From Demequina lutea (GTDB taxonomy: Bacteria; Actinomycetota; Actinomycetes; Actinomycetales; Demequinaceae): 40,409 bases of DNA. This document shows, one piece after another, positions 26,552-35,345 of the stretch (the first letter of the stretch is position 1; every line of letters begins with the position of its first letter). Below the pieces are notes generated by a model that saw nothing but the letters and a program-made list of their open reading frames with translations, did not search any database and was not told the origin of the DNA. The position numbers and the translations under genes are program-made. Location: contig QKAX01000056.1 in assembly GCA_003246255.1 (NCBI GenBank), positions 1 through 40,409 of the forward strand, written 5' to 3'.

Positions 26552-28150
26552 GTGATTGTCGCGCAGCAGCTCGAGATGCGCATCGGCGCACGCGTCCTGT
26601 TGCATCCAGCGACGTTCACGGTGGGCAAGGGCGACCGCGTGGGACTCGTGGGCCGCAACGGTGCCGGCAAGACCACGCTCACGCGCATCCTCGCGGGCGA
26701 GGGCCAGGCATCGGGCGGCTCGGTGACCGTCAAGGGCTCGCTGGGCTACCTGCCGCAGGATCCCAAGACCGAGGACATGGACATGCGGGCGCTCGACCGC
26801 ATCCTCGCCGCACGCGACCTCGAGTCCATCACGCGCAAGCTGCGCGAGGCCGAGGAGGGCATGGCCTCGGAGGATCCCGACGTGGCGATGAAGGCCATGG
26901 ATCGCTACCCCAAGCTCGAGGAGCGGTTCCGCGCCGCGGGTGGCTACGCCGCAGAGGCCGATGCCGCGCGCATCGCCGCCAACCTTGGCCTCAACGAACG
27001 CGTGCTCGGCCAGCCGCTGCACACCCTCTCGGGCGGCCAGCGCCGCCGCGTGGAGCTCGCGCGCATCCTCTTTAGCGATGCCGAGACGCTGCTGCTCGAC
27101 GAGCCGACCAACCACTTGGATGCTGACTCGATCATCTGGCTGCGCGACTTCCTCAAGTCGTACTCGGGTGGCCTCATCGTGATCTCCCACGACGTGGACC
27201 TGGTGCGCGCGGTGGTCACCAAGGTGTTCCACCTCGACGCCAACCGCGGCGAGATGGATCAGTACGCGATGGGCTGGGACCTGTACCTCAAGCAGCGTGA
27301 GGACGACGAGAAGCGCCGCAAGCGCGAGCGTGACAACGCTGAGAAGAAGGCCTCCGCGCTGCTGGAGCAGGCCAACAAGATGCGCGCCAAGGCCACCAAG
27401 GCAGTGGCCGCGCAGAACATGGCCAAGCGCGCCGAGAAGCTGCTGGCGGGCACCGAGGACCAGCGCCAGAAGGACAAGGTCGCGAACCTGCGGTTCCCCA
27501 CGCCCGCGCCGTGTGGCAAGACCCCGCTGCGAGCATCGGAGCTGTCAAAGAACTACGGCTCGCTCGAGGTCTTCACGGATGTGGACCTGGCGATCGACAA
27601 GGGATCGCGCGTGGTGGTGCTGGGCCTCAACGGCGCGGGCAAGACGACGCTGCTCCGGCTGCTGAGCGGCACCGAGACGCCCGATACCGGGCAGATTGAG
27701 CCCGGTCATGGCCTCAAGCTGGGCTACTACGCGCAGGAGCACGACTTCCTCGACTTCGACGCGACGGTGCTGGAGAACATGCGTCACGCGGCGCCGGATC
27801 TGGGCGACACCGAGGTGCGTAGCGTGCTCGGCTCGTTCCTGTTCATCGGCGACGACGTGGACAAGCCCGCGCGCGTGCTCTCCGGTGGCGAGCGCACGCG
27901 ACTGTCGCTCGCGACTCTCGTGGTGAGCCAGGCGAACGTGCTGCTGCTCGACGAGCCCACCAACAACCTGGATCCCGCGAGCCGCGAGGAGATCCTGCGC
28001 GCGCTGCGCACGTACGAGGGCGCCGTGGTGCTCGTGACGCACGACGAGGGCGCCGTGGAGGCCCTCGAGCCGGATCGCGTGCTGCTGCTGCCCGACGCCA
28101 TTGAGGACCTCTGGAACAAGACGTACCTGGATCTGGTCACGCTGGCCTAG
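26552..28150 (+). CDS. ABC-F family ATPase
   Basis: 532 aa from GTG 26552, 6 bp after GGAAGGA (26539-26545). Two ABC domains lie on one chain with no membrane part: Walker A GRNGAGKTT near residue 37 and GLNGAGKTT (K364); signatures LSGGQRRRVELARIL and LSGGERTRLSLATLV; Walker B LLLDEPTNHLD and LLLDEPTNNLD. Between them is a Lys/Arg-rich coiled linker (KQREDDEKRRKRERDNAEKK) of the ABC-F type that reaches into the ribosome. It probably acts on translation; the subfamily (Ettl-like, resistance) is not decided. Confidence 0.93.
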   Translation: MIVAQQLEMRIGARVLLHPATFTVGKGDRVGLVGRNGAGKTTLTRILAGEGQASGGSVTVKGSLGYLPQDPKTEDMDMRALDRILAARDLESITRKLREAEEGMASEDPDVAMKAMDRYPKLEERFRAAGGYAAEADAARIAANLGLNERVLGQPLHTLSGGQRRRVELARILFSDAETLLLDEPTNHLDADSIIWLRDFLKSYSGGLIVISHDVDLVRAVVTKVFHLDANRGEMDQYAMGWDLYLKQREDDEKRRKRERDNAEKKASALLEQANKMRAKATKAVAAQNMAKRAEKLLAGTEDQRQKDKVANLRFPTPAPCGKTPLRASELSKNYGSLEVFTDVDLAIDKGSRVVVLGLNGAGKTTLLRLLSGTETPDTGQIEPGHGLKLGYYAQEHDFLDFDATVLENMRHAAPDLGDTEVRSVLGSFLFIGDDVDKPARVLSGGERTRLSLATLVVSQANVLLLDEPTNNLDPASREEILRALRTYEGAVVLVTHDEGAVEALEPDRVLLLPDAIEDLWNKTYLDLVTLA

Positions 28151-28167
28151 CCAAGCTCAAGGAGTGG

Positions 28168-28220
28168 TGAGCGCCCACTGCGGCGCTCGCCGGAGCGAAG
28201 CGGAGGGCTGAGCGCCCACT
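28168..28220. repeat. 12-bp direct repeat between convergent genes
   Basis: TGAGCGCCCACT occurs at 28168-28179 and 28209-28220. Between them CGCTC-GCCG-GAGCG can form a small hairpin. It lies in the 88-bp gap where the ABC-F and SURF1 genes converge, so a transcription-termination role is possible. Confidence 0.5.
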
Positions 28221-28238
28221 ACCGGGGCGGGGAAGACG

Positions 28239-29120
28239 CTAGAGCGCGTCCTCGATCTCCTCGTCGCTCGGGCCGTCGTGGCGGCCCCAGATGCTCATCC
28301 TGCCGCGCCGACGCTCGGGCTGGGCGGGCGCGTCAGGGGTGCCTTCGGCGTCAGGTTCGGGCGTCGCGGGCTGCGCGTCGTCGCCTGCGAGCGCCGCCTC
28401 ACGCTCGAGACGCGCGTCGCGGCGCGTGAATGCAATCGCGAGCGGCGTCGCCACGACCGCGAGCAGCCACCATTGCAGCGCGTAGCTGAGGTGCGGGCCG
28501 AGCGAAAGCGACGGCGGAGGAACGGGGGTGAGGCCCTCGACGCACCCTGCGGCGCCACACGCCTCGCTCGCCATGAGATACGCCTGCAGGATCTGGCCAT
28601 CGACCGAGCCCACCTGCGAGGGCGTGATGCGCGTGCCGGCGCGGTCGTTGTCGGGCTCGAGGTTGCGCACCACTCCCGTCACGGTGACCTCGCCCGCGGG
28701 CAGGGACGGCTGCTGCGCGTCGTCGGAGCGCGGCGTGTAGCCAAGGTTCACCAGCAGGCTCGCCCCCGAATCCAGGCGCAACCAGGTCACGTACTGAATC
28801 GTCGCGCGGTTGTCTACGCTGCGGCCGCGAATCTCGGTGAGCGCGCGGGCGTTCAGAACCCCGGTGGCGGTGACCGTGCGCCACTCGGCGTCGCCGGCAT
28901 CGGCGTCGTCCGGGGAGACCACCTGGGTGACGTCGACAACCGGGGCAGTCTTTGCGGACTCCTGCAGCGCGAGTGCGTGCGACCGGGTCTCGTAGCGCCC
29001 CCACTGCCACAGCCCCGCGACGATCCCCAGCGCGATCACGGCGACCACCACGAGTGCCGTGATGGCCAGGCGCAGCGGCGCGTACGCCGCGGGCCTGCGC
29101 GCTGAGGAGTCGACTGTCAC
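28239..29120 (-). CDS. SURF1 family cytochrome oxidase assembly protein
   Basis: 293 aa from GTG 29120. Two membrane helices flank an extracytoplasmic domain: the first at about residues 16-38 (LAITALVVVAVIALGIVAGLWQWGRYETR, the SURF1 start) and the second near residues 220-240 (LSYALQWWLLAVVATPLAIAF, the SURF1 end). Inside is VTATGVLN and LVNLGYTPR. A charged tail with many Asp/Glu follows. It acts in heme a insertion/assembly of cytochrome c oxidase, in keeping with ctaA at 13054-13992. The start is set by TACGAT 6 bp upstream. Confidence 0.9.
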   Translation of the reverse strand: MTVDSSARRPAAYAPLRLAITALVVVAVIALGIVAGLWQWGRYETRSHALALQESAKTAPVVDVTQVVSPDDADAGDAEWRTVTATGVLNARALTEIRGRSVDNRATIQYVTWLRLDSGASLLVNLGYTPRSDDAQQPSLPAGEVTVTGVVRNLEPDNDRAGTRITPSQVGSVDGQILQAYLMASEACGAAGCVEGLTPVPPPSLSLGPHLSYALQWWLLAVVATPLAIAFTRRDARLEREAALAGDDAQPATPEPDAEGTPDAPAQPERRRGRMSIWGRHDGPSDEEIEDAL

Positions 29121-29126
29121 GCATCG

Positions 29127-29132
29127 ATCGTA
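29127..29132 (-). promoter_or_regulatory. -10 box of the SURF1 gene, probable leaderless start
   Basis: TACGAT on the reverse strand ends 6 bp before GTG 29120; there is no Shine-Dalgarno. Confidence 0.55.
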
Positions 29133-29171
29133 GGCGCAGGCGAATGGGCCGAACTCGCCACCCGCATCCGA

Positions 29172-29177
29172 TAAGTT
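29172..29177 (+). promoter_or_regulatory. -10 box of fabG, probable leaderless start
   Basis: TAAGTT ends 7 bp before ATG 29185. The SURF1 and fabG boxes point away from each other within a 64-bp gap. Confidence 0.55.
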
Positions 29178-29184
29178 GGGGGCC

Positions 29185-29889
29185 ATGACTCGACACGTGG
29201 TGGTGACCGGAGCGAACCGTGGCATCGGCCGCGCTATTGCCGAGGCGTTTGTGGCAAACGGGGACACCGTCTCCACGATCTACCGCGGGGGAGACCTTCC
29301 CGAGGGCGTGACCGGCGCTATCGCCGACATCACCGACACCGACGCCGTCAACGCCGCTTTCGACGAGATCGAGGCCCAGCACGGCCGCGTGCGAGTGCTC
29401 GTGGCCAACGCTGGCATCACCAAGGACGGCCTGTTGATGCGCATGTCGGACGAGGACTTCGAGTCAGTGATCGACGTGAACCTCACGGGAACGTTCCGCA
29501 CCGTGCGCCGCGCCGTCAACTCGATGATGCGCGAGAAGTTTGGCCGCATCGTGCTGGTGGGCTCCGTGGTGGGACTGCTGGGCAACCCCGGCCAGGTCAA
29601 CTACTCGTCCTCTAAGTCCGCGCTGGTGGGAATGGCTCGCTCCATCACCCGCGAGGTGGGCGCGCGCGGCATCACCGCCAACGTCATCGCCCCCGGCTTC
29701 ATCACCACCGACATGACGGCCGAGCTCGGCGACGACGTCCAGAAGCAGTACGAGCAGAACATCCCCGCCAAGCGCTTTGGATCGACGGACGACGTCGCAG
29801 CCGCCGCGCTCTTCCTGGCTTCCGATGCGGCAGGCTATGTCTCGGGCGCGGTGCTGCCCGTTGACGGCGGCCTCGGCATGGGCCATTGA
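29185..29889 (+). CDS. fabG: 3-oxoacyl-ACP reductase (MabA/FabG1-like)
   Basis: 234 aa short-chain dehydrogenase. The NADP motif is TGANRGIG (8-15), then NAGI, catalytic S127, Y140 and K144 (Y-x3-K), and the C-terminal VSGAVLPVDGGLGMGH. It reduces the 3-oxoacyl-ACP in type II fatty-acid elongation. It is directly upstream of fabI, the same pair as mabA-inhA of mycobacteria, which supports the FabG1/MabA role. An in-frame TTG 29176 lies in the -10 box and is not used. Confidence 0.93.
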   Translation: MTRHVVVTGANRGIGRAIAEAFVANGDTVSTIYRGGDLPEGVTGAIADITDTDAVNAAFDEIEAQHGRVRVLVANAGITKDGLLMRMSDEDFESVIDVNLTGTFRTVRRAVNSMMREKFGRIVLVGSVVGLLGNPGQVNYSSSKSALVGMARSITREVGARGITANVIAPGFITTDMTAELGDDVQKQYEQNIPAKRFGSTDDVAAAALFLASDAAGYVSGAVLPVDGGLGMGH

Positions 29890-29912
29890 ACCCCGACCCC
29901 TACGGAGCAATG

Positions 29913-30680
29913 ATGGGCATCCTCGAAGGCAAGAACATTCTCGTGACCGGCGTCCTCACCGAGGGCTCGATCGCGTTCGACGTGGCGAAGCTCGCTCAGG
30001 AGCAGGGCGCCACTGTGGTGCTGACGGGCGTGGGTCGCACGCTCAAGATCACGCAGACCATCGCCAAGCGTCTTCCCCAGACGCCCGCCGTGGTGGAACT
30101 CGACGTCACCAACCCCGAGCACCTGGCGGGCCTCGAGGCCGCGGTGCGCGAGCACGTCGACCACCTCGACGGCGTGGTGCATTCGATCGGCTTCGCGCCG
30201 CAGAGCGTCATGGGCGGCAACTTCATGGCGGGTGAGTGGGAGGACGTCGCGACGGCCGTCCACATCTCCGCCTACTCGCTCAAGGCTCTCGCGGCCGCCG
30301 CGCTGCCGCTCATGGGCAAGGGCGGCTCGATCGTGGGACTCACGTTCGATGCCCGCTTCGCGTGGCCGGTCTACGACTGGATGGGCGTGGCGAAGGCCGC
30401 GTTCGAGTCGGTGAGCCGCTACCTGGCGCGCGACCTCGGCCCCTCCGGCGTGCGCTGCAACGTTGTCTCGGCGGGCCCGCTCAAGACCACGGCCGCCAAG
30501 CACATCCCCGGCTTCGACCAGATGGAGGGCTCGTGGTCTGAGCGCGCCCCGCTCGGTTGGGACTCCGAGGACACCGAGCCTGCCGCGCGTGCCGTGATCG
30601 GCCTGTTGAGCGACTGGTTCCCGGCCACGACTGGCGAGATGGTTCACGTGGACGGCGGCTTCCACGCAATGGGACAGTAA
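29913..30680 (+). CDS. fabI: Enoyl-ACP reductase (FabI/InhA-like)
   Basis: 255 aa. It starts MGILEGKNILVTGVLTEGSIAF, as in InhA; ATG 29910 is adjacent, and the TTG 29886 overlapping the fabG stop would add nine residues. ACGGAG at 29902-29907 supports the ATG pair. Catalytic F145, Y154 and K161 (Y-x6-K) are seen, with HSIGF (S91, near the InhA S94 position) and the closing DWFPATTGEMVHVDGGFHAMGQ. It performs the last reduction of the fatty-acid cycle with NADH. It is the classic target of isoniazid-type and triclosan-type inhibitors. Confidence 0.94.
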   Translation: MGILEGKNILVTGVLTEGSIAFDVAKLAQEQGATVVLTGVGRTLKITQTIAKRLPQTPAVVELDVTNPEHLAGLEAAVREHVDHLDGVVHSIGFAPQSVMGGNFMAGEWEDVATAVHISAYSLKALAAAALPLMGKGGSIVGLTFDARFAWPVYDWMGVAKAAFESVSRYLARDLGPSGVRCNVVSAGPLKTTAAKHIPGFDQMEGSWSERAPLGWDSEDTEPAARAVIGLLSDWFPATTGEMVHVDGGFHAMGQ

Positions 30681-30685
30681 GTGCC

Positions 30686-31192
30686 ATGGGCATTCTGATC
30701 CTCGCTCGCCACGCCAAGGCGGAGGCCCCACAACACGGCCTCGATGATCACTCGCGCGCGCTCACGATGGAGGGCCGCGAGGCAGCGGCCCGCTTGGGCG
30801 AGCGCATCGCCGAGCTGGGACTCGCGCCGACGCTCGCGCTGGTGTCGTCGGCGAACCGCACGGTCCAGACGGCAAAGCTCCTCCTGGGTGCCTTCGGCGG
30901 CGCCGAGATGCGGGTGGAGGACGACCTCTACGAGTCGGCGCGCGAGCGGTACATCTCGGTGGTCGCTGCCGCGGGGGATGCCAGCTGCGTGGTGGTGGTG
31001 GGTCACGAGCCCACCACGTCGCATGTGGCCGCATACCTCGCCGGCGCGGGGTCGCTCAAGCGGCCACTGCAGCGCATGGCGCACGGCATGCCCACGGCCG
31101 GCGCTGCCGTGCTCGAGTTCGACGGCGCGTGGGACGCGCTCGAGGGTAGGTCAGCTCGCCTGGTCGACGTGATCGAGGGCAAGCCCCTCTGA
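30686..31192 (+). CDS. sixA: SixA-type phosphohistidine phosphatase
   Basis: 168 aa histidine-phosphatase superfamily protein. The catalytic motif is LARHAKAE (R8, H9), with the second His in VVVGHEPTTSH (H107). Unlike most of the family it lacks the RHG glycine, having RHA, which is common in SixA. It probably removes phosphate from phosphohistidine proteins. It lies 5 bp after fabI and is likely co-transcribed. Longer readings overlap fabI and are not used. Confidence 0.88.
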   Translation: MGILILARHAKAEAPQHGLDDHSRALTMEGREAAARLGERIAELGLAPTLALVSSANRTVQTAKLLLGAFGGAEMRVEDDLYESARERYISVVAAAGDASCVVVVGHEPTTSHVAAYLAGAGSLKRPLQRMAHGMPTAGAAVLEFDGAWDALEGRSARLVDVIEGKPL

Positions 31193-31193
31193 C

Positions 31194-31610
31194 GTGGCAG
31201 ACGCATCGGTCCCCGCGGCGGACGAGTTCGAGAGGCTGCGCTGGTGGTTCCTTCGTTGGGGACCGCGCGCTGACTCTGGAGTAGTACTGGCCGGACCAGA
31301 GCCCGACGGCCCGGTCCACATCGACACCCTGTGTCTCGCGCTGCCGGTACTGGCGATGTCCGGCGACTTCGCGCCGCTGGACATGCAGTACCGGATGCAC
31401 CGCGAGTTGCTGTGGACCGAGGCGACGGGCCTGTGGGGCGCGTCGGGGCCGCACACGCCGGGCGCTGTGCCGCCCGGCACGCCCGACGCAACGCGCAAGG
31501 TGCTCGACGCTCTCGCCCGCGCGCTCATGATCGGCGGCGACGCGATTCCCGCCGAGATGCGCGGCCGCTGGGCTCGCCAGCTCGTGGAGTTACGTGCGGC
31601 GCTAGGGTGA
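31194..31610 (+). CDS. Hypothetical protein, 138 aa
   Basis: GTG 31194 starts 1 bp after the sixA stop, so it belongs to the fabG-fabI-sixA transcript. There are no membrane segments and one Cys. It is rich in Trp near the N-terminus (RWWFLRWG) and has a Pro/Gly-rich middle (GPHTPGAVPPGTPDATRK). The C-terminal ARALMIGGDAIPAEMRGRWARQLVELRAAL is helical. The codon use matches its neighbours. I do not recognise a family; function unknown. Confidence 0.7.
   Translation: MADASVPAADEFERLRWWFLRWGPRADSGVVLAGPEPDGPVHIDTLCLALPVLAMSGDFAPLDMQYRMHRELLWTEATGLWGASGPHTPGAVPPGTPDATRKVLDALARALMIGGDAIPAEMRGRWARQLVELRAALG
31603..31608 (+). promoter_or_regulatory. -10 box before the oxidase-like locus, probable leaderless start
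   Basis: TAGGGT overlaps the end of the 138-aa gene, and 6 bp separate it from ATG 31615. It fits the same spacing as the other leaderless candidates. Confidence 0.5.
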
Positions 31611-31614
31611 CCCC

Positions 31615-32169
31615 ATGAGCACGGAGTACCCGAGCCTCGACGGTCGCATCGCCGACTTCATTGCGCGGTAGCCGATGTCCTTCGTGGGCACCGCGGCTCG
31701 CGAGGGTCGCGTCAACATCTCGCCCAAGGGCGGCTCGGGCACCCTGGTGGTGGTTGACCCCCACACAGTTGCCTACCTCGACCTCACCGGGTCCGGTGCC
31801 GAGACGATCGCACACCTTCGCGAGAACGGGCGCATCACCGTCATGTGGTGTGCATTTGAGGGTGCTCCCCAGATTGTGAGGATTCACGGCAGCGGACGCG
31901 TCGTGGCCTTCGACGATGCCGAGTTTGAGGAGTGGGCGGCGCGCTTTCCCGAGAACCCGGGCACCCGCGCGGTCGTGATCGTGACCGCTGAGCGGATCTC
32001 AGACTCGTGCGGCATGGCCGTGCCGCGCATGACCTACGAGGCAGACCGCGATCAGCTTGACAGATGGACAGCGGCGAAGGGGCCACATGGGGTCCGCGAT
32101 TACTGGGCGCGAAAGAATGCCGAGAGCCTCGACGGCCTGCCGGCGCCCGATGTGGAGCCGCTCCTCTAG
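31615..32169 (+). pseudogene. Pyridoxamine 5'-phosphate oxidase-like flavoprotein with in-frame TAG
   Basis: The frame from ATG 31615 encodes a 184-residue-type protein interrupted at codon 19 by TAG (31669-31671). Residues before it (EYPSLDGRIADFIAR) and after it (PMSFVGTAAREGRVNISPKG) join smoothly as a PNPOx-like/DUF-type FMN-binding protein, where Q or another residue is expected at the stop; CAG to TAG is the simplest change. The rest (ENGRITVMWCAFEGAPQIVRIHGSGRVV) is intact to the stop at 32167-32169. ATG 31675 could restart at 164 aa, but no ribosome binding site is seen. It is either a nonsense mutation or a read error. Confidence 0.82.
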
Positions 32170-32187
32170 GGCGAGGAGGGCGCCGAT

Positions 32188-32817
32188 CTAGCGGGAGATC
32201 AACGGCCAGGCGTCTGCGAGGTTGCCCTCCACCGCAAAGTCCGCCGCGTCACGCACCACGGGCTTGGCCTGGAAGGCGACCGACATGCCGGACACGGCCA
32301 TCATGCCGAGGTCGTTGGCGCCGTCGCCGATCGCCACGGTGTCTTCGATCGCGACGCCCTCGGCCGCAGCGAATGCCTTGAGCGCAACGGCCTTGGCATT
32401 GCGGTCGATCACGGGTCCCACTGTGCGGCCTGTGAGAGCCCCGTCGCACACTTCAAGGCGGTTCGCCACGAAGCGCGTGATGTTCACGCGCGCCGCAATC
32501 GTCGACACGACCTCCTCGAAGCCGCCGGACACGAGGCATACGACCCAGCCAGCGGCCTGCGCGGAGGCGACGAGCTCGGGGGCGCCGGGGGTGAGCTCGA
32601 CCTCGGCCGCGACGTCGGCAAAGACCGTGTCGGGGACGCCGCGCAACGTGCCGACGCGCTCGGCGAGTGACTCCGCAAAGTCGAGTTCTCCGCGCATCGC
32701 GCGTTCGGTGATCTCGGCCACCTGCCGCTGCGTGCCCGCACGGGCGGCGATCAGTTCGATGACCTCCTGCCGGATGAGAGTGGAATCGACGTCAAGAACC
32801 AGCAGACGACGGCTCAT
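32188..32817 (-). CDS. serB: Phosphoserine phosphatase
   Basis: 209 aa. HAD motif I is DVDST with D9 and D11, motif II is LVSGGF, and motif IV is [12 protein letters not shown]. It lacks the N-terminal ACT domain of long SerB forms. It makes serine from phosphoserine. Its ATG overlaps the glgC stop (ATGA on the reverse strand), so it is translationally coupled to glgC. It converges on the PNPOx-like locus. Confidence 0.92.
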   Translation of the reverse strand: MSRRLLVLDVDSTLIRQEVIELIAARAGTQRQVAEITERAMRGELDFAESLAERVGTLRGVPDTVFADVAAEVELTPGAPELVASAQAAGWVVCLVSGGFEEVVSTIAARVNITRFVANRLEVCDGALTGRTVGPVIDRNAKAVALKAFAAAEGVAIEDTVAIGDGANDLGMMAVSGMSVAFQAKPVVRDAADFAVEGNLADAWPLISR

Positions 32818-34055
32818 CGCGCGACGATCGTTCCCTTCGCTACGACTGTGAGGCCGGACTCCGTCACTGTGTACCCGCGCGCGATGTCGGCCTCACGGTC
32901 GATGCCCACGCGGGCGCCCTCTTCGATGACCACGTTCTTGTCAAGGATCGCGCGGTGCACCTGCGCGTGGCGATTGACCACCACGTCATCGAGCAACACC
33001 GAGTCCGAGACGGTGGACCAGGAGTGAAGGCGCACGCCAGGCGACAGGACCGAGCCTGTCACCGTGGCGCCCGAGACGATGACGCCGGGCGACACGATCG
33101 AATCGGCGGCGTGGCCCAGGCGGCCCTCTTCCGAGTGGATGAACTTGGCTGGCGGCTGCGTGATGAGGCCCTGGTGAAGCGGCCACTCGTTGTTGTAGAC
33201 GTTGAACACTGGCACCACGGCGATGAGGTCCATGTGCGCGTCGTAGTACGAGTCGATGGTTCCGACGTCTCGCCAGTAGTCCTTGTCGCGATCGGTGGAG
33301 CCCGGCACGTCGTTGTCGACGAAGTCGTAGAAGCCGCAGGTGCCCTTGTTGACGAAGTACGGGACGATGTCGCCGCCCATGTCGTGCTTGGACGACTCGT
33401 TGTCGGCGTCGGACGCGAGCGCCTCGAGCAGGGCGTCGGCGTTGGCCACGTAATTTCCCATCGACGCGAGAATCTCGCCCGGTGCGTCGGGCAGCGGATC
33501 AGGGTTGGTGGGCTTCTCGAGGAAGGCCCTCACGCGGTCGGGAGTGGTCGGATCCACGTCGATCACGCCAAACTCGCTGGCGAGCGAGATGGGCTGACGG
33601 ATACCGGCCACCGTGAAGTCCGCGCCGGAGGCAACATGCGCATCCACCATTTGTGAGAAGTCCATGCGGTAGACGTGGTCGGCTCCCACGATCACCACGA
33701 TGTCTGGCTTCTCGTCGTCGATGATGTTGACGGTCTGGTAGATCGCATCGGCGCTACCCAGGTACCAGTGCTTGCCGCGACGCTGCTGTGCGGGCACGGG
33801 AGCCACGTAGTTGCCCAGCAGCGGCGACATACGCCACGTGCGGGCGATGTGACGGTCGAGCGAGTGCGACTTGTACTGCGTCAGCACCACGATGTGCAGG
33901 TAGCGCGAATTCACCAGGTTCGACAAGGCAAAGTCGACCAGGCGGAACGTGCCTCCGAAGGGCACCGCAGGCTTTGCTCGGGCCGCGGTGAGGGGCATCA
34001 GGCGCTTGCCCTCACCTCCAGCGAGGATGATGGCGAGGACTTTCGGCGCTGACAT
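32814..34055 (-). CDS. glgC: Glucose-1-phosphate adenylyltransferase
   Basis: 413 aa from ATG 34055; longer readings cross the divergent promoter. Nucleotidyltransferase motif [28 protein letters not shown] (about 8-35), substrate motifs [27 protein letters not shown] and EKP, then a C-terminal left-handed beta-helix from about residue 300 ([22 protein letters not shown]...). It makes ADP-glucose from glucose-1-P and ATP. It is divergent from the GT4 synthase as in M. tuberculosis (Rv1213/Rv1212c). Confidence 0.96.
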   Translation of the reverse strand: MSAPKVLAIILAGGEGKRLMPLTAARAKPAVPFGGTFRLVDFALSNLVNSRYLHIVVLTQYKSHSLDRHIARTWRMSPLLGNYVAPVPAQQRRGKHWYLGSADAIYQTVNIIDDEKPDIVVIVGADHVYRMDFSQMVDAHVASGADFTVAGIRQPISLASEFGVIDVDPTTPDRVRAFLEKPTNPDPLPDAPGEILASMGNYVANADALLEALASDADNESSKHDMGGDIVPYFVNKGTCGFYDFVDNDVPGSTDRDKDYWRDVGTIDSYYDAHMDLIAVVPVFNVYNNEWPLHQGLITQPPAKFIHSEEGRLGHAADSIVSPGVIVSGATVTGSVLSPGVRLHSWSTVSDSVLLDDVVVNRHAQVHRAILDKNVVIEEGARVGIDREADIARGYTVTESGLTVVAKGTIVAR

Positions 34056-34061
34056 GCTTTC

Positions 34062-34067
34062 AGCATA
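34062..34067 (-). promoter_or_regulatory. -10 box of glgC, probable leaderless start
   Basis: TATGCT on the reverse strand ends 6 bp before ATG 34055, with no Shine-Dalgarno. Confidence 0.55.
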
Positions 34068-34115
34068 GGCCCGATGTCCCCAGCGCGGGAGGGGGCCACG
34101 CGGTGCGGGAGCGAC

Positions 34116-34121
34116 TACGGT
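34116..34121 (+). promoter_or_regulatory. -10 box of the GT4 synthase gene, probable leaderless start
   Basis: TACGGT ends 6 bp before ATG 34128. The two divergent -10 boxes lie 48 bp apart, so a factor binding between them could act on both. Confidence 0.55.
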
Positions 34122-34127
34122 GGGAGC

Positions 34128-35345
34128 ATGCGCGTCGACATTCTCACCCGCGAGTACCCGCCCCACATCTACGGAGGCGCCGGAGTCCACGTCAATGAGC
34201 TCGCGAAGGTGCTTCGTGACCACCTCGAGGTGCGCGTGCGCGCCTTCGACGGCCCCAGGGACGAGCAGGGGGTGGACGGCTACACGGCGCTCGGCGGCGG
34301 TGTGGGCGACGCCTCGCTGGACGTGCTGGCCCACAACCTGCCGATGGCCAAGGACTGCGCCGGCGCGGACCTTGTGCACTCCCACACCTGGTACGCCAAC
34401 ATGGGCGGCCACCTGGCGAAGACGCTGTATGGCATTCCGCATGTGCTGAGCGCCCACTCGCTCGAGCCGCTACGACCCTGGAAGGCCGAGCAGCTGGGCG
34501 GCGGCTACCGCGTCTCCAGTTGGATCGAGAAGACCTCGTATGAGGCAGCCGACGGCATCATCGCGGTGTCGGACGGCATGCGCAAGGACGTGCTGCGCTG
34601 CTACCCGAACGTGGACCCCGCCAAGGTGCACGTGGTGCACAACGGCATCGACGTGGACGCGTGGGCCACGCCCACGACCGACGAGGACCGCGCGGCGGCC
34701 GACGCAGTGGTGGCCCGCTACGGCATCGACCCCTCCCGCCCCGCCGTGGTCTTCGTGGGACGCATCACGCGCCAGAAGGGCCTGCCGTACTTCCTGAAGG
34801 CAGTCGAGCGTCTTCCCAAGGACGTGCAGGTGGTGCTGTGCGCAGGCGCGCCGGACACCAAGGAGATCGCCGCGGAGGTCTCGGGCGCAGTGGCGAAGCT
34901 CCAGGAGGAGCGCGACGGGATCACGTGGATCGAGCAGATGCTGCCGCGCCCCGAGCTGGTGGCTGTGCTTGACGCGTGCACCACGTTCGTATGCCCCTCC
35001 GTGTACGAGCCGCTCGGTATCGTGAACCTCGAGGCGATGGCCGTGGGCCTGCCGGTGGTGGCCACCGCGACCGGCGGCATTCCCGAGGTCGTTGACGACG
35101 GCGTGACGGGCACCCTCGTGCCCATCGACCAGGTGCAGGACGGCACCGGCACGCCCACAGACCCTGACACGTACGTCGCGGACCTCGCCTCCGCGCTCAC
35201 CGCCATGGTGTCCGATCCCGCCGCCGCGAAGGCCAAGGGTGCGGCTGGCCGCGAGCGCGCGACGGAGCACTTCTCGTGGGGGGCCATCGCGGAGCGCACC
35301 GTGGACGTCTACAACGCAGTTCGTGAAGGAGCCGACGCCCGATGA
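34128..35345 (+). CDS. glgM: GT4 glycogen/maltose-1-phosphate synthase (GlgM-type 'GlgA')
   Basis: 405 aa from ATG 34128. The whole sequence follows Rv1212c: [75 protein letters not shown], and [19 protein letters not shown] with the GT4 E-x7-E pattern. Such enzymes are annotated glgA, but the mycobacterial one makes maltose-1-phosphate from ADP-glucose and glucose-1-phosphate. It lacks the KTGGL start of true GT5 GlgA. Divergent glgC supplies ADP-glucose. The stop overlaps the next ATG (ATGA). Confidence 0.9.
   Translation: MRVDILTREYPPHIYGGAGVHVNELAKVLRDHLEVRVRAFDGPRDEQGVDGYTALGGGVGDASLDVLAHNLPMAKDCAGADLVHSHTWYANMGGHLAKTLYGIPHVLSAHSLEPLRPWKAEQLGGGYRVSSWIEKTSYEAADGIIAVSDGMRKDVLRCYPNVDPAKVHVVHNGIDVDAWATPTTDEDRAAADAVVARYGIDPSRPAVVFVGRITRQKGLPYFLKAVERLPKDVQVVLCAGAPDTKEIAAEVSGAVAKLQEERDGITWIEQMLPRPELVAVLDACTTFVCPSVYEPLGIVNLEAMAVGLPVVATATGGIPEVVDDGVTGTLVPIDQVQDGTGTPTDPDTYVADLASALTAMVSDPAAAKAKGAAGRERATEHFSWGAIAERTVDVYNAVREGADAR

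Noticed and set aside
34056-34457. N-terminal extension of glgC on the reverse strand
   Set aside because: It crosses the divergent promoter and overlaps the GT4 gene; the ATG at 34055 gives the normal N-terminus.
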